A DNA stretch of 64,000 nucleotides from Xestospongia bergquistia (taxonomy: Eukaryota > Porifera > Demospongiae > Haplosclerida > Petrosiidae). The notes beneath the pieces were generated by a model. It saw only the letters and a program-made list of their open reading frames with translations, had not been told where the DNA came from and ran no database searches. The stretch lies in NCBI GenBank assembly GCA_963965975.1, contig OZ014420.1, positions 1,080,001 through 1,144,000 of the forward strand, in the 5' to 3' direction. Positions 35,876-49,463 of the stretch are shown here, in pieces; the stretch's first letter is position 1; the number at the start of each line of letters is the position of its first letter. Both the position numbers and the translations under genes were made by a program.

Positions 35876-36705
35876 TTACAGGTCTGGTGGCTCCCTGTGT
35901 GACGTCTGTTCCTTGTCGCTGCTGTCTTCAGAAGATTCTGAATTTCTTTTTCTTAATTTACTGTGTCGATCTGTACTAGAGCTACTACTACTAACTCGTT
36001 TAACCGGTTTCTAAATGATTAAGAATATGTTACATGATCTACTAGTTTGAAAGAGTGTCTGCCTTACTTTAGTTTTTTTGAGTCTTTGCATTTTCTCAAG
36101 TTCATATCTTAAGACACTTTGTTTGTCCATTTCAATAACTAGTAATAAAAGTCTCATGTTCATACCATCAGACAAGTCTTGTACCCAAACCCCATAACTA
36201 ACTATTGATCATTACAATATTATAATTATGCTAACAAAATGAGACATAAGTCTCACACCCATACTATTCAGTGTAAAGTATGGTCTCATACTTATGCTCC
36301 AATGAGGTATGGGTCACATACCCATACACATACTCTCATGAGAATGATGAGATATGGGTCTCATACCCACACAGGTCTCATACTCATACTCTTAGCTTAT
36401 GAGGTACAAATTTCACACATGGTATGCAATCATAAAGTACATTTGATGTAATATAAATCAAGTCACCTTGAGCTTGAGCAGTGTCATTTTTATCTTTTAA
36501 TCTAACATATCTCTTAACTTCAGTGCACTAAAGGCAAATAGAATTGATAATTTCCATAACAGGAGACCAACTGATTTATTTCAATGGTGATCATATTCAC
36601 CTTATAACTGCCTTGACTATAATGTGAAAAATGGCAACTATTTCTGCTTGGTAGATCCTTGAGTAGATCTGAGGCAGCTGTTTTCCCTTCCATTACAGCT
36701 TCCAT
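35876..36705 (-). CDS. Small basic/serine-rich protein, unrecognised
   Basis: Four exons splice in frame to 123 residues: 36601-36705, 36467-36527, 36068-36138 and 35876-36010. The N-terminal third (MEAVMEGKTAASDLLKDLP) is followed by SRNSCHFSHYSQGSYK. A mixed-charge, probably helical middle comes next (VLRYELEKMQRLKKTKK). The tail has a run of six serines and basic/acidic clusters (RKRNSESSEDSSDKEQ). I do not recognise a family. The composition suggests a nuclear or scaffold protein, but that is inference. It is head to head with SUFU across 99 bp. Confidence 0.7.
36237..36412. repeat. Short direct and inverted repeats in an intron
   Basis: The motif ATGGGTCTCATACCCA and its relatives (TCTCATACTCATAC, GGTATGGGTCACATACCCATAC) recur in both orientations within the second intron of the small minus-strand gene. 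Several copies are near-palindromic. Confidence 0.6.
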
Positions 36706-36804
36706 TACACTTACATTGGGTAACGCCCATCAAGTTTGGGTGTGTGTATTTACTAAACATAGGTGGGGGCCTTGGGAATTGATAGTAAAGCGTAGTCAAA
36801 AAGT
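36706..36804. promoter_or_regulatory. Bidirectional promoter region between the small gene and SUFU
   Basis: Only 99 bp separate the two divergent start codons. The segment is less AT-rich than its surroundings (GGGTGTGTG, GGTGGGGGCC). No TATA box is evident. Shared transcription control is inferred from the spacing. Confidence 0.5.
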
Positions 36805-38931
36805 ATGGCTACGAAGCGACCAGTGGGTTTAGACGGGATCTACGGTGTTTGTCGAGATATCTACCCAGATCAACCTAACCCACTGCAAATTACAGCTTTG
36901 GTAAAGTTTTGGTAAGTGGGGGGTGACCTGATGGGTGAATTGATAGAGAGATGAATGATTGATTACTGGATGGATAGATAGATGAATGTATGAAGGATGG
37001 ATGAAGTGTTAGATGAATGGACAGATGAATTGATTGATGGACAGATACATGAGATGAATGGACAAACAAAACAATAGAGTTAATTGTTTGGTCATCGTAA
37101 TAAATTTCAAGTTATACTCCATCTTGTAGGCTGGGTGGGCCAGATCCACTTGATTTTCTCAACATTTATCGCAACCCTGGTGACAGTACAAAGGGTATTC
37201 CCCAACACTGGCATTATGTAACATGTGGGTTGTCTGATCTTTACGGAGATGGACGTGTTCATGAGTAAGTAGTAATCATTATTTGTAGAGCAACATATAC
37301 TATCTGGCTTTGTTCTTATAGGGTTGCTGGACCTGATCAACCTAGTGGTTTTGGATTTGAGTTGACATTTCGTCTCTTTTCAGATGATTGTACAAGCACT
37401 TCTCCTCCAACATGGCCAGCAGAGTTGTTACAATCTTTAGCACGTTACGTTTTTCAAGTAAGACGTCTCTATCAATCATCACTTCTCATAAAACGGTTAA
37501 TACTTTAGTCAGAAAATCTTCTTTGTGTTGGAGATCATGTCTCCTGGCATGCACCACTTGACCAAGGGGACTCTCGCATTCGACATATGTTATTAGCACC
37601 AGATCCTCAACTTGGACAGGTTAACACTCAATTGGGCTACGTCAATTTTATACAAGTGAGATTAAAATCATAAACTTATATTTTTACCAGCAAATATGTA
37701 TACAAAATGAAGCTTAAAGTCAAACATTAGTAGATCATTTGCTCCATACGTTATTGCCCAATGTATCTTTGAGGATCTATATTGTTTAGGTAGTGGGTGT
37801 GACTGATGAGGAGTTAGAAGCAGCTCAACAATGGAATGTACAAGGCGTTCTTGATCTCCTCAAGCGAAGACCACTGTGAGTGATACTATCACTCTTTCTT
37901 CAGTATTGAATTTATTGTTATGAGTCATTGCCCCCGATATTTGATATAGTTATTATTGATTGGAATATGATATGCCTTTTGATATACGATATGCCTATGA
38001 TTATAATTCAATGCTATTATGATATTCATTGCACATTCTTTGTAGTTCTGGTGGTGAGTGGTTAATTACCAATATGAGAAGAGGAGAATCATTATTTGAA
38101 ATCGATGCAGATAATCAAGTAAGCATTACCAGAACCTATGTACACTAATTATTTTCTGGACCCTTAATAATTCCCTTTTAATTATTTTTAGAGCTTATTA
38201 ACAAAGGGTATCGCTCAAGATGGTAGTAATTTGAGTGGTGTTAGTGCTGTGTGTAGTTGGGAAGATGGTGCTGGCCAAAAAGCTGCTGGAACTATTATTA
38301 CAGATCTTCCTGGAATGGAAGGCACAGCTATTGTTGGAGGTGTGGCTCATGGTGAGAGAGGCGCAAGCACCGAGTTGGAATTGTTGAGAACACAAACACT
38401 AGATCATGTTGATATGCTGTTCAATTGGGAGGCGGGCAAGTTAATTCTACTAGCACTAAGGTTAATATAGAGCGGTTGATCAATAGTGACAATGTACATT
38501 CCTTTCATTCCTCAGAGGAAGACTACAACATGGTAGACATTTTACCTTCAAGAGTGTCACAGGAGATGTAGCTATTACATTAGTATCTCCTAATATTGAG
38601 GTAGAAATGACAGAGCCAGTCATTGTATTGTATTTTTTATAGGGTGCCTTTGCTGATGAGGATCATCCTTTGGCCTCTCAAGGTCCTTGGTTGCATGTCT
38701 ATTTGTCACATCAAGATATTGAGATGATTCTTAAAGATATTAGTGTATTAGATGATGTAAGTGGATGACAAGTAATAGATTTATTATCTCTCTAATTTGT
38801 AGCCTAAATTGACTTTACCTCATAAGTTTGAGTGGAAAGACAAACATTTATCTATTACTGTCTTTAGTAATGATCAGTCATTACTTATATCACAAGTCCA
38901 ACCAACTCTACCACAAAAAACTACACATTAA
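36805..38931 (+). CDS. SUFU: Suppressor of fused (SUFU)
   Basis: An intracellular negative regulator of Hedgehog signalling that binds GLI proteins. ATG 36805 gives MATKRPVGLDGIYGVCRDIYP. Spliced exons then read YPDQPNPLQITALVKFW, LGGPDPLDFLNIYRNPG, HWHYVTCGLSDLYGDGRVHE, SGFGFELTFRL, WPAELLQSLARYVFQ, GDHVSWHAPLD, GGEWLITNMRRGESLFEID and SNLSGVSAVCSWEDG. The C-terminal domain continues with LRGRLQHGRHFTFKSVTGD, and the protein ends LPQKTTH (stop 38929-38931). The loop between the two SUFU domains (from about 38260) is short and lacks the long serine-rich insertion I know from vertebrates. The gene is convergent with the coiled-coil gene, with 194 bp between the stops. Confidence 0.95.
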
Positions 38932-39125
38932 TCCTGCTGATCTCCTTAACAGTAATATTGATTGTTTCTCCTTCCCTCCCTATATTTTTCTCTTTCTCTC
39001 TCTATCATTGTTTCATTTTTATTATAGAAAAGTGATATATCAAATCCTATTTTTCCCTTTGACATTAAACATTATAAACTGTTTACTGCAGTGTATTATA
39101 TTTGACCAGTATATTACAAACAATT

Positions 39126-42100
39126 TTAAGATGCAACAATTTGTTCCTCTTGATGATTAGGAATGTGGATTGGCGGCAATACTGCAGATGATGGAGATAT
39201 CTTCTGCAATGAAGCAACTTCATTTCGTTTAGGATGTAGAACTCTTCCCTTTCGAGCTAAAGAGCCTAAGAGAAGTTCAGGTTCTCTGAGTCTGGTAGTT
39301 TCCAGTTCTATGAGTCTGGGCAGTATTGGTGAGAAGGTAGCCGACTGAGCCCTAGAACTAGCTACAGTCCACTTATGACCACCCTCAGTAGATGGTCTAG
39401 ATTGTTGTAGTGGTGATGTATCTGCTATTAGGTCACTGTTGTCCTGATACTGTTGCTGTCTGCTAGTTAAAGTGGAACGGATATCATTTATAAGACGCAT
39501 GGTTGGATGAGGTGTGCTCTGTCCACTCTCTAGGACTCTCTTGCGAGTTATGATTGATGGGGAGAGGGGTGTTCTACGAGAAGGAGGGTTGCGGTGTAGT
39601 GGCATCATGATAGAGCCTGGAAGAGGTGTTTGAGTTGGGTACTTGGGCTTGATCAAGAAAACATCTGTTGTTTTTTCTGCTTTTGTCAGTGCAGACTGCA
39701 AGTTATTAGCTAACTGCAGTCTTTTTGATGTTAGGTTGTTCATTGCATCATTGAAATCCAGTTGTCGTTTCTCTTGAAGTTGTTGTATCATATTTATCAC
39801 ACGACTTGTATGCTCAGGTGAAGCAGACGACTTTTGGATGCTTTCAATAGCTTTTTGAACTTGAGTCTCGTGGTTTATCTTTTGAGCTATTTTCTTGAGA
39901 CGTTGACCAGGAATGGCCAAATATTCATTCATTTTGGATGATATAGACTGGTAGTCCTCTTGACTCATTTGTTGATCTATGACAGCATCTTGCAATGCCT
40001 TTTCATTTCTATCTGCATCAAGTCTTGTGAAAAAGATGACTCCTTTACTTTCTTCATGCCTATGATCAACAAAATGTCTAAGATGAATGATTTCAGCTTT
40101 GAGACTGTCAACTTTAGCAGAAAGGTTAGCAATGGTATCCTGATTCTTCTGCAGCTCAACTTGATGTTGTTCTTTAGCTTGATGTAGAAGTCGTTGAAAA
40201 TGAGCAAGCTGTAAACTCGCTTCATTTGATGCTCCTTCGACTTTTTCAGTTACAATTGGTTGTGGAGTTAGACACTCTTGAAGGGCAGTTTCCAGTTGAT
40301 GGAGTGTAAGTGCCAATGTGAATCTCATTTGTGTCACCTGACCTTGTATATCTTTGTCTCCATTGAGACTGAGAGTCGATTGACACATCAGATCTTCAAT
40401 CACTTCACCCACTGTAGTATTAGATGGATAATGAGTTTGAATTATCTCAACAATAGCCTCTTTAAATTTCATGACTTGTTCATATGCTTTGCTCCATTCT
40501 TGGACTAAAGGATGATCAAGAGATATGCGATCAGATCCTTGACTATGGCGAGACAAACGAGAGAGAGCAAGACCTGGAAATTCAATAGTTGCTGGCTTAT
40601 CATTACTGCTGCTATGAAGAGGGGATGCATGAGGATGAATATTAGATTGGCCTGAAGCTCCTCCACTGCTAAGTACAATGCTGTGACTGGAAAGAGGTGT
40701 TGCTCCTTGAGCATTGTGGAGAACTTCTTCCATAGATATGAGTGGCCTGTCTGTGGATAATATAGAGCGTGGTGTGCTGACTATGGAGAAAGCACCATCT
40801 GACCATTGAGTACTGTGTGTAGAAAAATCTTTATGTTGAGGAGTCTGCTGGTGTGCATTTAATGTCATCTGCTGCATTTCTTGGTGAAGCTGTTCAATTG
40901 TTTGTTCAAGCTGAAATACTCTTGATAACTGCAGATCCTTTTCTCCAACCAATTCTTCTTTTTCTTGTTTAAGTTGGTGTACTTGTTTTTCCAGTTCTTC
41001 TCTTTGTTTCTTATAATCTTGAACAATAGCAGTTAACATTTCGATTTGATTTGTTTGCTCTGATTGTTGGCCCTGCAGCCTGTTCTCAGCTTCAGCCAAC
41101 TGTGCTTTCAAAGATGTCACCATTTTACGAGATTTGTTTTTGATGTCTGTTATCTCTGATTTCAAGGCATTCTCTGTTTCGGCATGTTTTCTTTGTAGCG
41201 TTGCTATCACTGTGGCTTCATCTGATGGTGAGACATCATGTTGGACTTCATCACTTGTTGGACTCTCCTCTTCAATTCCATCAATTGTTTCAATTGGAGT
41301 TTCAGTTGATTCCCTATCTTCTTCCTCTATTTTCTCCACTTCTTCTGCCTCTATTTCCCCTTCTTCCTCAAACAAGTCAGCTTCAACTACCAGACTTCGT
41401 AACTGTTCTTCATGATGTGCCTTCATTTCTGCCATATCATTTTCAAATTGACTTTTCAATGCTTCTAGTTCTTGTTGAAACTCACTCTCACGCTGGCCTT
41501 TTTCTGCTTGCAACTTCTGACAAGCAGTTTGACTTGCTTCCAATGCTTGCTCTAGTTCCTTCACTTTAATCTCATTCACAACAGGTTGAGACTGGATCAT
41601 AACTGATGGATTAGTCTGAAGCTCCTTGAATTCCTTCTCTGTCTTTTTAAGCACTGTTGACACATTTTCTAATTCAGCCTTAAGACTATCGTTGCTGGTC
41701 TGAAGTTTTTGGACTTGATCTGCTGTTTTACGTAGCTTGCCACATTCTGCAGTTTTAGCTTCTAAAGACTTCTGAAGTTGGTCAGATTTCTCCTTGCTCT
41801 GATCCAACTCAACTTGAATAGTTTGCAATGTTGTAGTCATTTTCTGGACTTCATCTTGAGCTTTGACTAACGCTTTTTCCAACTTCTTACGTCCCTTTTT
41901 GTTATCAGGGAACGCAGCAGCCACAGCAAGCAATTGACTTATTTCATTCTTTATAGCCATTAGTTTTGTGGCTGCCTGAGTAGCTGTTTCCATAGCACTC
42001 TCCAACCCAGCAGTAACATCTTCGAAATCTATCTCTTCACCTTCCAGATCTTTCAATAGTTGTTCTGTATTTCCTGCTCTTGTTTCCTGAAAAAAGCTGT

Positions 42101-42660
42101 CTAGGGAAAGAAGAACTTGTTCTTTAGCCTGACACTTCTCTTCAAATCCAACTAGAACAATTGTCAGATGCTTTTCATACTTTGATCTTATACGAGTGTC
42201 ATTTAATAGCTCATAAAGTTGGACTGGATCACTGATATGCTCAAAACTCACTTCAACAGACTCTTCTGTGCTGCCATTTGGATCAGTTATAGTCTGTCCA
42301 GCAGTTTCGTACTCGACTAAAGTGGTTGCAATTCTTTGCTGGATACGTTCTAGGGAAATTAGTGTCTCCTCTTGCTTGCGACGTTTCTTTGCTTCTTCCT
42401 CTTGTAACAAGATCTATTATAAGAACATATTGCATGAGTCAGGAAGAACAACTATTATATAATATGTATGTATCAACATCACTACAAAAAGTTTACAGAA
42501 AATGACTGCAAACACAAAGTATTTTGCAGCATTTGCACATTTTTCAGCTGTCAATGTACTAAATAGTACAATATACTTCATCAATAACTGTCCTTGAATT
42601 TACCTTTTGTGCTGGATCCAGATCAAGTATATCATTAAGATAGACCACTTTCAGCGACAT
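39126..42660 (-). CDS. Large coiled-coil protein, unrecognised
   Basis: Two exons: 42604-42660 (MSLKVVYLNDILDLDPAQK) and 39126-42413, together about 1114 residues. Much of residues 130-520 is heptad-like coiled coil rich in E, K, Q and L (for example KLEKALVKAQDEVQKMTTTL). Acidic linkers follow (EEEGEIEAEEVEKIEEEDRE). A second helical region lies at about 640-900. The last 200 residues are Pro/Ser/Arg-rich (RRTPLSPSIITRKRVLESGQ) and probably disordered. The single 3.3-kb coding exon is unusual next to its intron-rich neighbours. Cytoskeletal, centrosomal or ciliary roles would fit, but I cannot name a family. The ATG lies 224 bp below the RPAP2 stop. Confidence 0.8.
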
Positions 42661-42883
42661 TGTTTACGTATAAGAAAGACAACACACAACACTAGTAGCT
42701 GCTCTAGTCGTTAGCTCCTTCATTTATTGTTATTTGTACCTCAGCTCCAGTTGATTGATAATTCATCAACACATTGTCTCCATGGTAACGCAACGCTTAC
42801 CTCATCGTTGACCAATCGTAATATGTAATTCACGTGGTGCAAAATTTGGATATACATATTATGTATAATTTATTCATTAATAA

Positions 42884-44716
42884 TTACTTAATTCTTGCTG
42901 ATAGATATTGAACTAAATCTGTCATATCTGATTTCTGGAGATCAGCTGTTTCTAGCCACTGTAGTACTACTGGGTTATCTTCTATATCAGCAAGATCTAA
43001 ACTGAATAAAATATATTACTGATTAATTTTGGCCAACAAAAAATAAGGCAAAGTGATTACTTGTCTATCTAGTCCTAACTTCTTTATGTGCAATGTTAAT
43101 ATTTAAAGTTAGGGATGTATGTTTAAGCACAGACATAACAAGTACTCATTGTGTTCAAAGAATTATGAAAACATTAAAGGTTAAAATTACCTGCTGATCA
43201 TAATTGATATAAGAAGTCTCCATTCATTTGGTTTGAATGTAATTGTATCTCTTGTTAAACTATATATCATATTTACCAGTAGTTTAATATTTTATAATGG
43301 CATTATGTTTCATACCTGAATGTCTTAGCTAGTGAAGTAAGTTCTGGTAAGATAGCATGGATTGTTAAATCCAACTTGCTTGAGATCTGTGTTAAACTGA
43401 GAAACATGATTAATAAGTGCTTAATTAATACAATTATTTCTGCTCACTTTGTTTTGAGCTGATTCAAGAAAATGTTCTGTTGAATTTGAGATGTTTCAAT
43501 GTTATGAACTACAGGTAGGAATATAATAGGATCAACTTCAACCTCTTGTGTCTTCTCTGTCTCTACAATTTTATCATCACATCTTGAATGTGCTCTATTA
43601 ACAGTCCATGTTGTAAAGGCATGATATAATTTGTCTTTAACAGAGAACTCATCTACTTTAGTTAATGTTTTATTGCTGTATTGGTTTCGGAAGGCTCCTA
43701 CAATAATAGTCTCTCCTTCCTCCTCCTCCTCTTCGTCAGTACCTTGATGGGACAAGTTTATACTGTCAACTTTGTGTTCAATTATTTTGATATCTGATTT
43801 CATTGGAGAAGACTCGTTACTCTTCCCATCTTGTCCTGGTATTTCTACTGATTTTTGTAGCAATGTTAACATTGGATCAGGTCTCTTAGTATCACTTGCT
43901 AAACTTCTTAAAAGAACTGTTTTTTCTGTCAAAACAGGTTTGTCCTGTTCAGTAGGCTTTTTTTCATCTTGAGTGGGTTCATCGCTATAGCAACAAATAA
44001 TAGATCTCATAACAATAAATAATGTACTTAGTTGATTCTTCTTGGACTTCTAATAGTTTAATTGTCACGCTAAACCTACAAACACATAACATCATAAAGT
44101 AATGATTATCAACTAACTCAGATGTCCTGGTCCATATTGGCTCCATGGAGAGTTGAGAGGCAAAATATTTTGATGAATGGTAGCAACTTGAGCTACAGAA
44201 TTTCTATAACACATGTAGAAACAAAGACATTAAAAGACTTCACTTAATAAAATACTCAAAATTGATATAATTACAAAATAAATCCTTAAAAAGTCACTTT
44301 GCTATTACTACCTTTCTTTCTGAAATATCTAGAACTTTCTTCTGTTTTACAGATATATGATATTGCGCTGAAGGTACATTAACAAGATGTTTATCACACT
44401 GTGGCCAACCACATAATTTCTCGATAAATCTCTCCTCGACAACATCATTGTAGTGTCGTGGCTCAAGATATTGTGCCTGAGAAAAAATGTGATATGGGAA
44501 TTAAATACAATAAGTTAAGAACACACAGCTTGTAATAAAGTATTGTAAGTTATGGACGGTTCTAATAATTGCTCCACCCATTGAACAGCACGACTCTCAG
44601 CATCTTGTTCCTAACATCAGAAAACTATATATAATTTTTTGAAAATATTAGTTAGCTGTTACCTTTTTTAAATGCTGCAAAAAGTTAGTGTTACTTGTAC
44701 TCCCTTCTTGTGCCAT
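42884..44716 (-). CDS. RPAP2: RPAP2 / Rtr1-type RNA polymerase II CTD phosphatase
   Basis: An RNA polymerase II associated protein that removes Ser5 phosphate from the CTD and assists polymerase import. ATG 44714-44716 gives MAQEGSTSNTNFLQHLKK. The RTR1 domain reads YLEPRHYNDVVEERFIEKLCGWPQC and then, across an intron, KFCSSSCYHSSKYFASQL, so the C-x4-C and C-x3-C zinc ligands are complete. The acidic middle exon (43444-43980) has DEEEEEEGETIIVGA. C-terminal exons at about 43313-43398, 43195-43252 and 42884-43003 encode a helical region ending YLSARIK (stop 42884-42886). By hand-splicing it is roughly 420 residues, shorter than the human protein, mainly through a shorter disordered middle. Confidence 0.88.
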
Positions 44717-45045
44717 TTTAACCGTAATTATTATATCGAACGTTCTAATTATCAGTAAACAAGTAATATTGAAAGACAGCAGCATCTTAAAGGTTATGAT
44801 TTTTGTGGCATAAATATTAATTCAGTTTGCAAGCTCTGTGTTATCAAGATCATAATGAAAATTGATGGTCTATGTCTGTAGTATTCGTTTAATTGTGTTT
44901 ATTTTACTGCAAGACTTCATTACAGGTACGTGTCCAAAACATTGTTGTGTTGCTTGTAAATAAACATAGTGATAAGTTCTTGTAAACACTTATATGGATT
45001 TGTTATCCTAGAGCCTCATTCTCTTCCTTTGTAGATTATTAGATA
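44717..45045. promoter_or_regulatory. Bidirectional promoter region RPAP2 / DENND4
   Basis: 329 bp separate the divergent start codons. The part before DENND4 contains a likely leader exon and intron (TTACAG|GTACGTGTCC near 44926 and TTTGTAG near 45035). No other gene is visible. Confidence 0.45.
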
Positions 45046-48000
45046 ATGGAGGGACGTCCTGAACGTATTGTCGACTATTTTGTTGTCGTTGGTTTGGGAG
45101 AAAATGTATCGCCTTTCAGGGTGGAGACATTTGGTGAAGTCGGAGAGTCACTACATTTGACCACACCCACTAACGTAGAGCCTATTACCGAGGTTGCTGT
45201 AATAGCAAAGAAGTATGAAGCATGTCCAAAAGGATTTCGGTAAGTAGCCATATCTACTGGTTATTAAATTTAATAAACCATTTCCATTAGGTGTATCGAT
45301 ACTACTCCCAATGGTAACAGTGGTAGTCTGACTGGCGGAGGTCTATTTGGAACGTCCCTCTTCCTTTGTTATCGACAAGGAGGAGATAGACCTCCAATTA
45401 CAGAGATAAGGTGCATTTTATTATGCATCTATTTGTTATTCATTCCTTTAATCTATTCATCCATTTTTCTCTCCATTATCCAAATATTTATTGTACTATT
45501 ACTTCTATAGTATTTATAGTGCAGAACATAGTAAACACTTTCCAGCTGGTCACGAAACTATTGCAGTTACAACAAGTGGGAGATCAGCTGATCTTAGCGG
45601 AGGTGGACGCTATCCAATTTATCTGACTGTGAAAAGAGGTTTAGCTCATGGATATAATACGTCAAGTGCTATTACTGGATTAAGTGTGATTGTAGGAAAC
45701 AAGGTATGATACAAGTTAGAATGGGTGGATCAGGGAGGGATAAGGGGTCAATAAGAGGGTTGGACAGATAGATGAGTGGACAGGCGGATGGATAGATGAA
45801 CTGACAATATATGATGATGGTTCGTACTTCCTCTAATTACAGGAAGATCCTCCATCTGGTTACAAGCCCCTCCCAACTCCATTAGGTAGAGGATATTTAA
45901 GTTCAGGTGTCAAAATCTGCTACAAGTCCAGTCTTCTTTGCCCACCATCAGTAGCATACACGGCAGGTAAGGAGACTGGTTTAACGTCAAATCTTATCCT
46001 TCTCTTTGATTTAGAGATTCTCAGTCGCTATCCCATGGCAGACTATCCTGAGTTTCCTTTACCAGAGAGTGTACCATTGTTTTGTTTACCATTTGGGGTC
46101 TCTGTTGAAGCATGGGAAAGACACGCCTCCTTTCCTTTGCCAACCTTCTCAACATTTGCTCTAACAAGTGCTGTTGGACAATGTGTAGGTTTAATATAAA
46201 GTGGAGTTCTACTACATATACATTAATAGCTCATTTATCACTCGATGAATAGGATATGTATTCATAATACAATAGAGAGTATAGAGAGCCATAGTGTCAT
46301 TCAGTGTTATTGCAAACTCATGTCTTGCTGCATGTGGGTGTACTTCTGTCATGTTTGTACATCATTGACTAATCAGATTACTCTATTACATGTCTTTAGA
46401 TGTATGGAGCATGTGTTGTGTTCTATGAGAGAGTACCTGATACTGTCTCAGCAATACAAGATATGAAAAGAGCTCTAGGTCTTGGTATTGAGGTAAATGA
46501 TGATCACTCTAAACTGGACAATAAAACAGGCACTTTTTGTCTTTCTCTAGGGTATACTTCATATGAGTAAGTGTGTCTGTCTTCTCTCTCATTGGCCCTT
46601 CTTCTCTGCCTTCAAAGCTTTTCTCTCTGCTCTCTATCGTCTGTCAATTTCCAAAAATGTCTTTCTACCACTAGAAAGGTTTGAAAGAAGAATTTTTTTG
46701 TAATAATTACTCCCTCCTTCTTTTCATATCTCTCTGTCTCTGATTGTCTGTCTGTCTGTCTCTCTCTGTCTCTGACTGTCTGTCTGTCTGTCTCTCTTGC
46801 CTCTCTCTCTCTTTCTCTCAGATATGTTGCTAATCTTATGTTTCATGTTCCTTTTCCATCTGTGGAGAGACCACGAGTTCAGATGTTAATAGGTCCGGAG
46901 ACTATTGTATTTTCCTTACCAGTCCAGACACCCTTACCAATGGGGTATGTTGTTAAAGAAACACCATAATACAATTTAAACAAATTAAAGTCAACAATAA
47001 CAGTTTTTCTCTTTTGCGTTAACAATTTTGTTAATCAAGTGTTATTTAAACATATTGTATTATATACTAATAGTATAATATTATCCTCACCTTGTCCTTC
47101 ACCTGAAGGACAACCAGAAAATAAGCAAACTTTCATATTAATGAACAATACTACTACTTTCACTTTCATTATTGCAGAGTCTCCACCCACTGGACATTGT
47201 TGACCTGTCTTGATGTTGAGAATTGTCTAACGCTTATGCATTTAGTTTTACTAGAACAAAAAATTGTCCTTCACTCAACTCGTCCAGCTCTACTCACTAG
47301 TGTCGGTGAGGCCCTACGTTCAGTCCTTTTCCCTCTACAATGGCAATGTACTTATATACCTATGTGTCCTCTGGCATTCTCATCCTATTTACAAGCTCCT
47401 GTACCATTCATCATAGGTAAGATTACTGACTTTATGTTATAGTATACTGAGTTATACAGTTAATATACCAAAGCAATATACTGAATTTTACTGAATTGTA
47501 TACACCATTTTTACCTAGCTATTAGATATTCTCTCTTTCATAAAGGTATGGATAGTCGATATTTTGATAATTATACGGCACCTCCTGGTGTGTGTGTCAT
47601 TGATTTAGATGTTAATACTATCACAATGTAAGTATGTGTATATATTACTATAGAGATATAAATATCAACATTTTATTATGAGGCCTACATCTCCTCTCCT
47701 ACATCATATATTTACTGAGCTATGAATATTGAAATAGCAATGCCAACATTTTTCAAAAAATTAACATGCAAAAAATCCACTATATTATACCATGGTAATG
47801 ATGTTCAATATCTGACATTGGTATTAACACTTAATTGGTATTAACTCTTAATATGTAATAATACACAAAGATATATTGTACTATATTAATATCCTATTTA
47901 ATATAGTGGTAATGATATGAAGACATTCATTTCTATGAATCCTCTTCCACTGGTAAGAGATCTCTGACAACAATTCAGTAACATAATTGATTTTGTTCTT

Positions 48001-49392
48001 TTGTTACAGAAAGCTGTTAGATTGTTAAGGAAAAATCTCACTGCACTAGCCAGTGAAGTGTCCAGTATGTTTATTTATATTCGTTATGTTGGATAATTAC
48101 TAACTGATTTTTCAATTGTTAAAATCATTTTTTAAGTACAAATAATTTTAAAACTTGCTACCACAAATTATAGTAATATTGTGACATAAAATAATTTATT
48201 ATATATATCTTAGGTTTGAGTTTTGGTGGAGATTTTGCTGTTGAAGTTGCACCACTTGACTTTGGAGATCAATATAAAGCAGAGCAGGTAAAGCTCTATA
48301 TATAGAAACATTGATCTTGGCTCACTCTATTTATAGTAACATTGTTAATTTTTTGTTTATTTGTAGGAGCGAGTTGACGTGACTATTCGTGAGGTCTTTC
48401 TTAAATTCATAGCTCTATTACTTGCTAACTACAGGTACGTAATAGAACAGTATTATTCACAAGTACAAGTGAAACAACTCCACTTTGAGACCTTAGAAAC
48501 TGTCCTTAGTGTAGAGGTATCCTCTATATAGAGGTTGTAAAATGAAGTATTAATGTGAAACTATTTATCCAACCTAAGTGAGAGGAGTTCTTTTAGGCAT
48601 GCAATAACAGTACCTATATAAGGGATGGCCTGAATTGTCATTGAACTACTTCTTGGAAGCCTTTTTTATGAATAATTAATATTAATGACATGTAAAAAAG
48701 AATATTAGTCTACTTCTGGAAGTAAGTATAGACTATTGCCTGCTTGATCTTAAAAGAAATAATTACTGTATGACTGATAAGCTAATGACTGTAATCCTTG
48801 TTATGATGCATTGAATTAAGTATCATTACAACTTCTTATTGTATTTTGGAGGACCTCCTTGTTGATAGAACTATTCCAAGTGTCTGGCTAATCACTGTAG
48901 TCATAATGATTATTGTTTCTTCATCACAATATGTAAGAATTCTTTTTTGTGAGCTCGTTAAAGATGGAACCTCACTGCCTTGCAACAAGCTACAGCTTTT
49001 TCTATATTGGCTATCAAAACACTTGCATTTTAAAGAAAATTAAGCAAACAAATAAATAAAAACATTTTCTAAAAAAGAAGTAAGTGTAAGGATGACTAAT
49101 GTCAGTCCAATACAAAGAATATAGTAGGGATGGAAATTGTATCATTTCTACATAATAGTACAGGAATAGAATGCAAAAATATGTTACTGATGTGATATAG
49201 TTGGCAAATATCCTAAATTTTTTCTGCCACCTGTGTTATTATGTAGGAATGATACAACTGCCATCCGCCTACTATCTTGTTTGCTTTCTTTGTGTTTGAC
49301 TGATATTAACCTTCCCTACATTTACTTCATTCTTTAGGAAATGTTTTTTATTTACTTACAGCATCTCAGAGCCAGCTCTCACTCAGTATAAT

Positions 49393-49463
<71 letters not shown>

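Noticed and set aside
36237-36412. CRISPR-like spacing of ATGGGTCTCATAC repeats
   Set aside because: Repeats are short, irregular, occur in both orientations and lie in a eukaryotic intron.
39163-42462. Many plus-strand frames opposite the coiled-coil exon
   Set aside because: They are shadows of a long, low-complexity coding exon on the minus strand and carry no domain signal.
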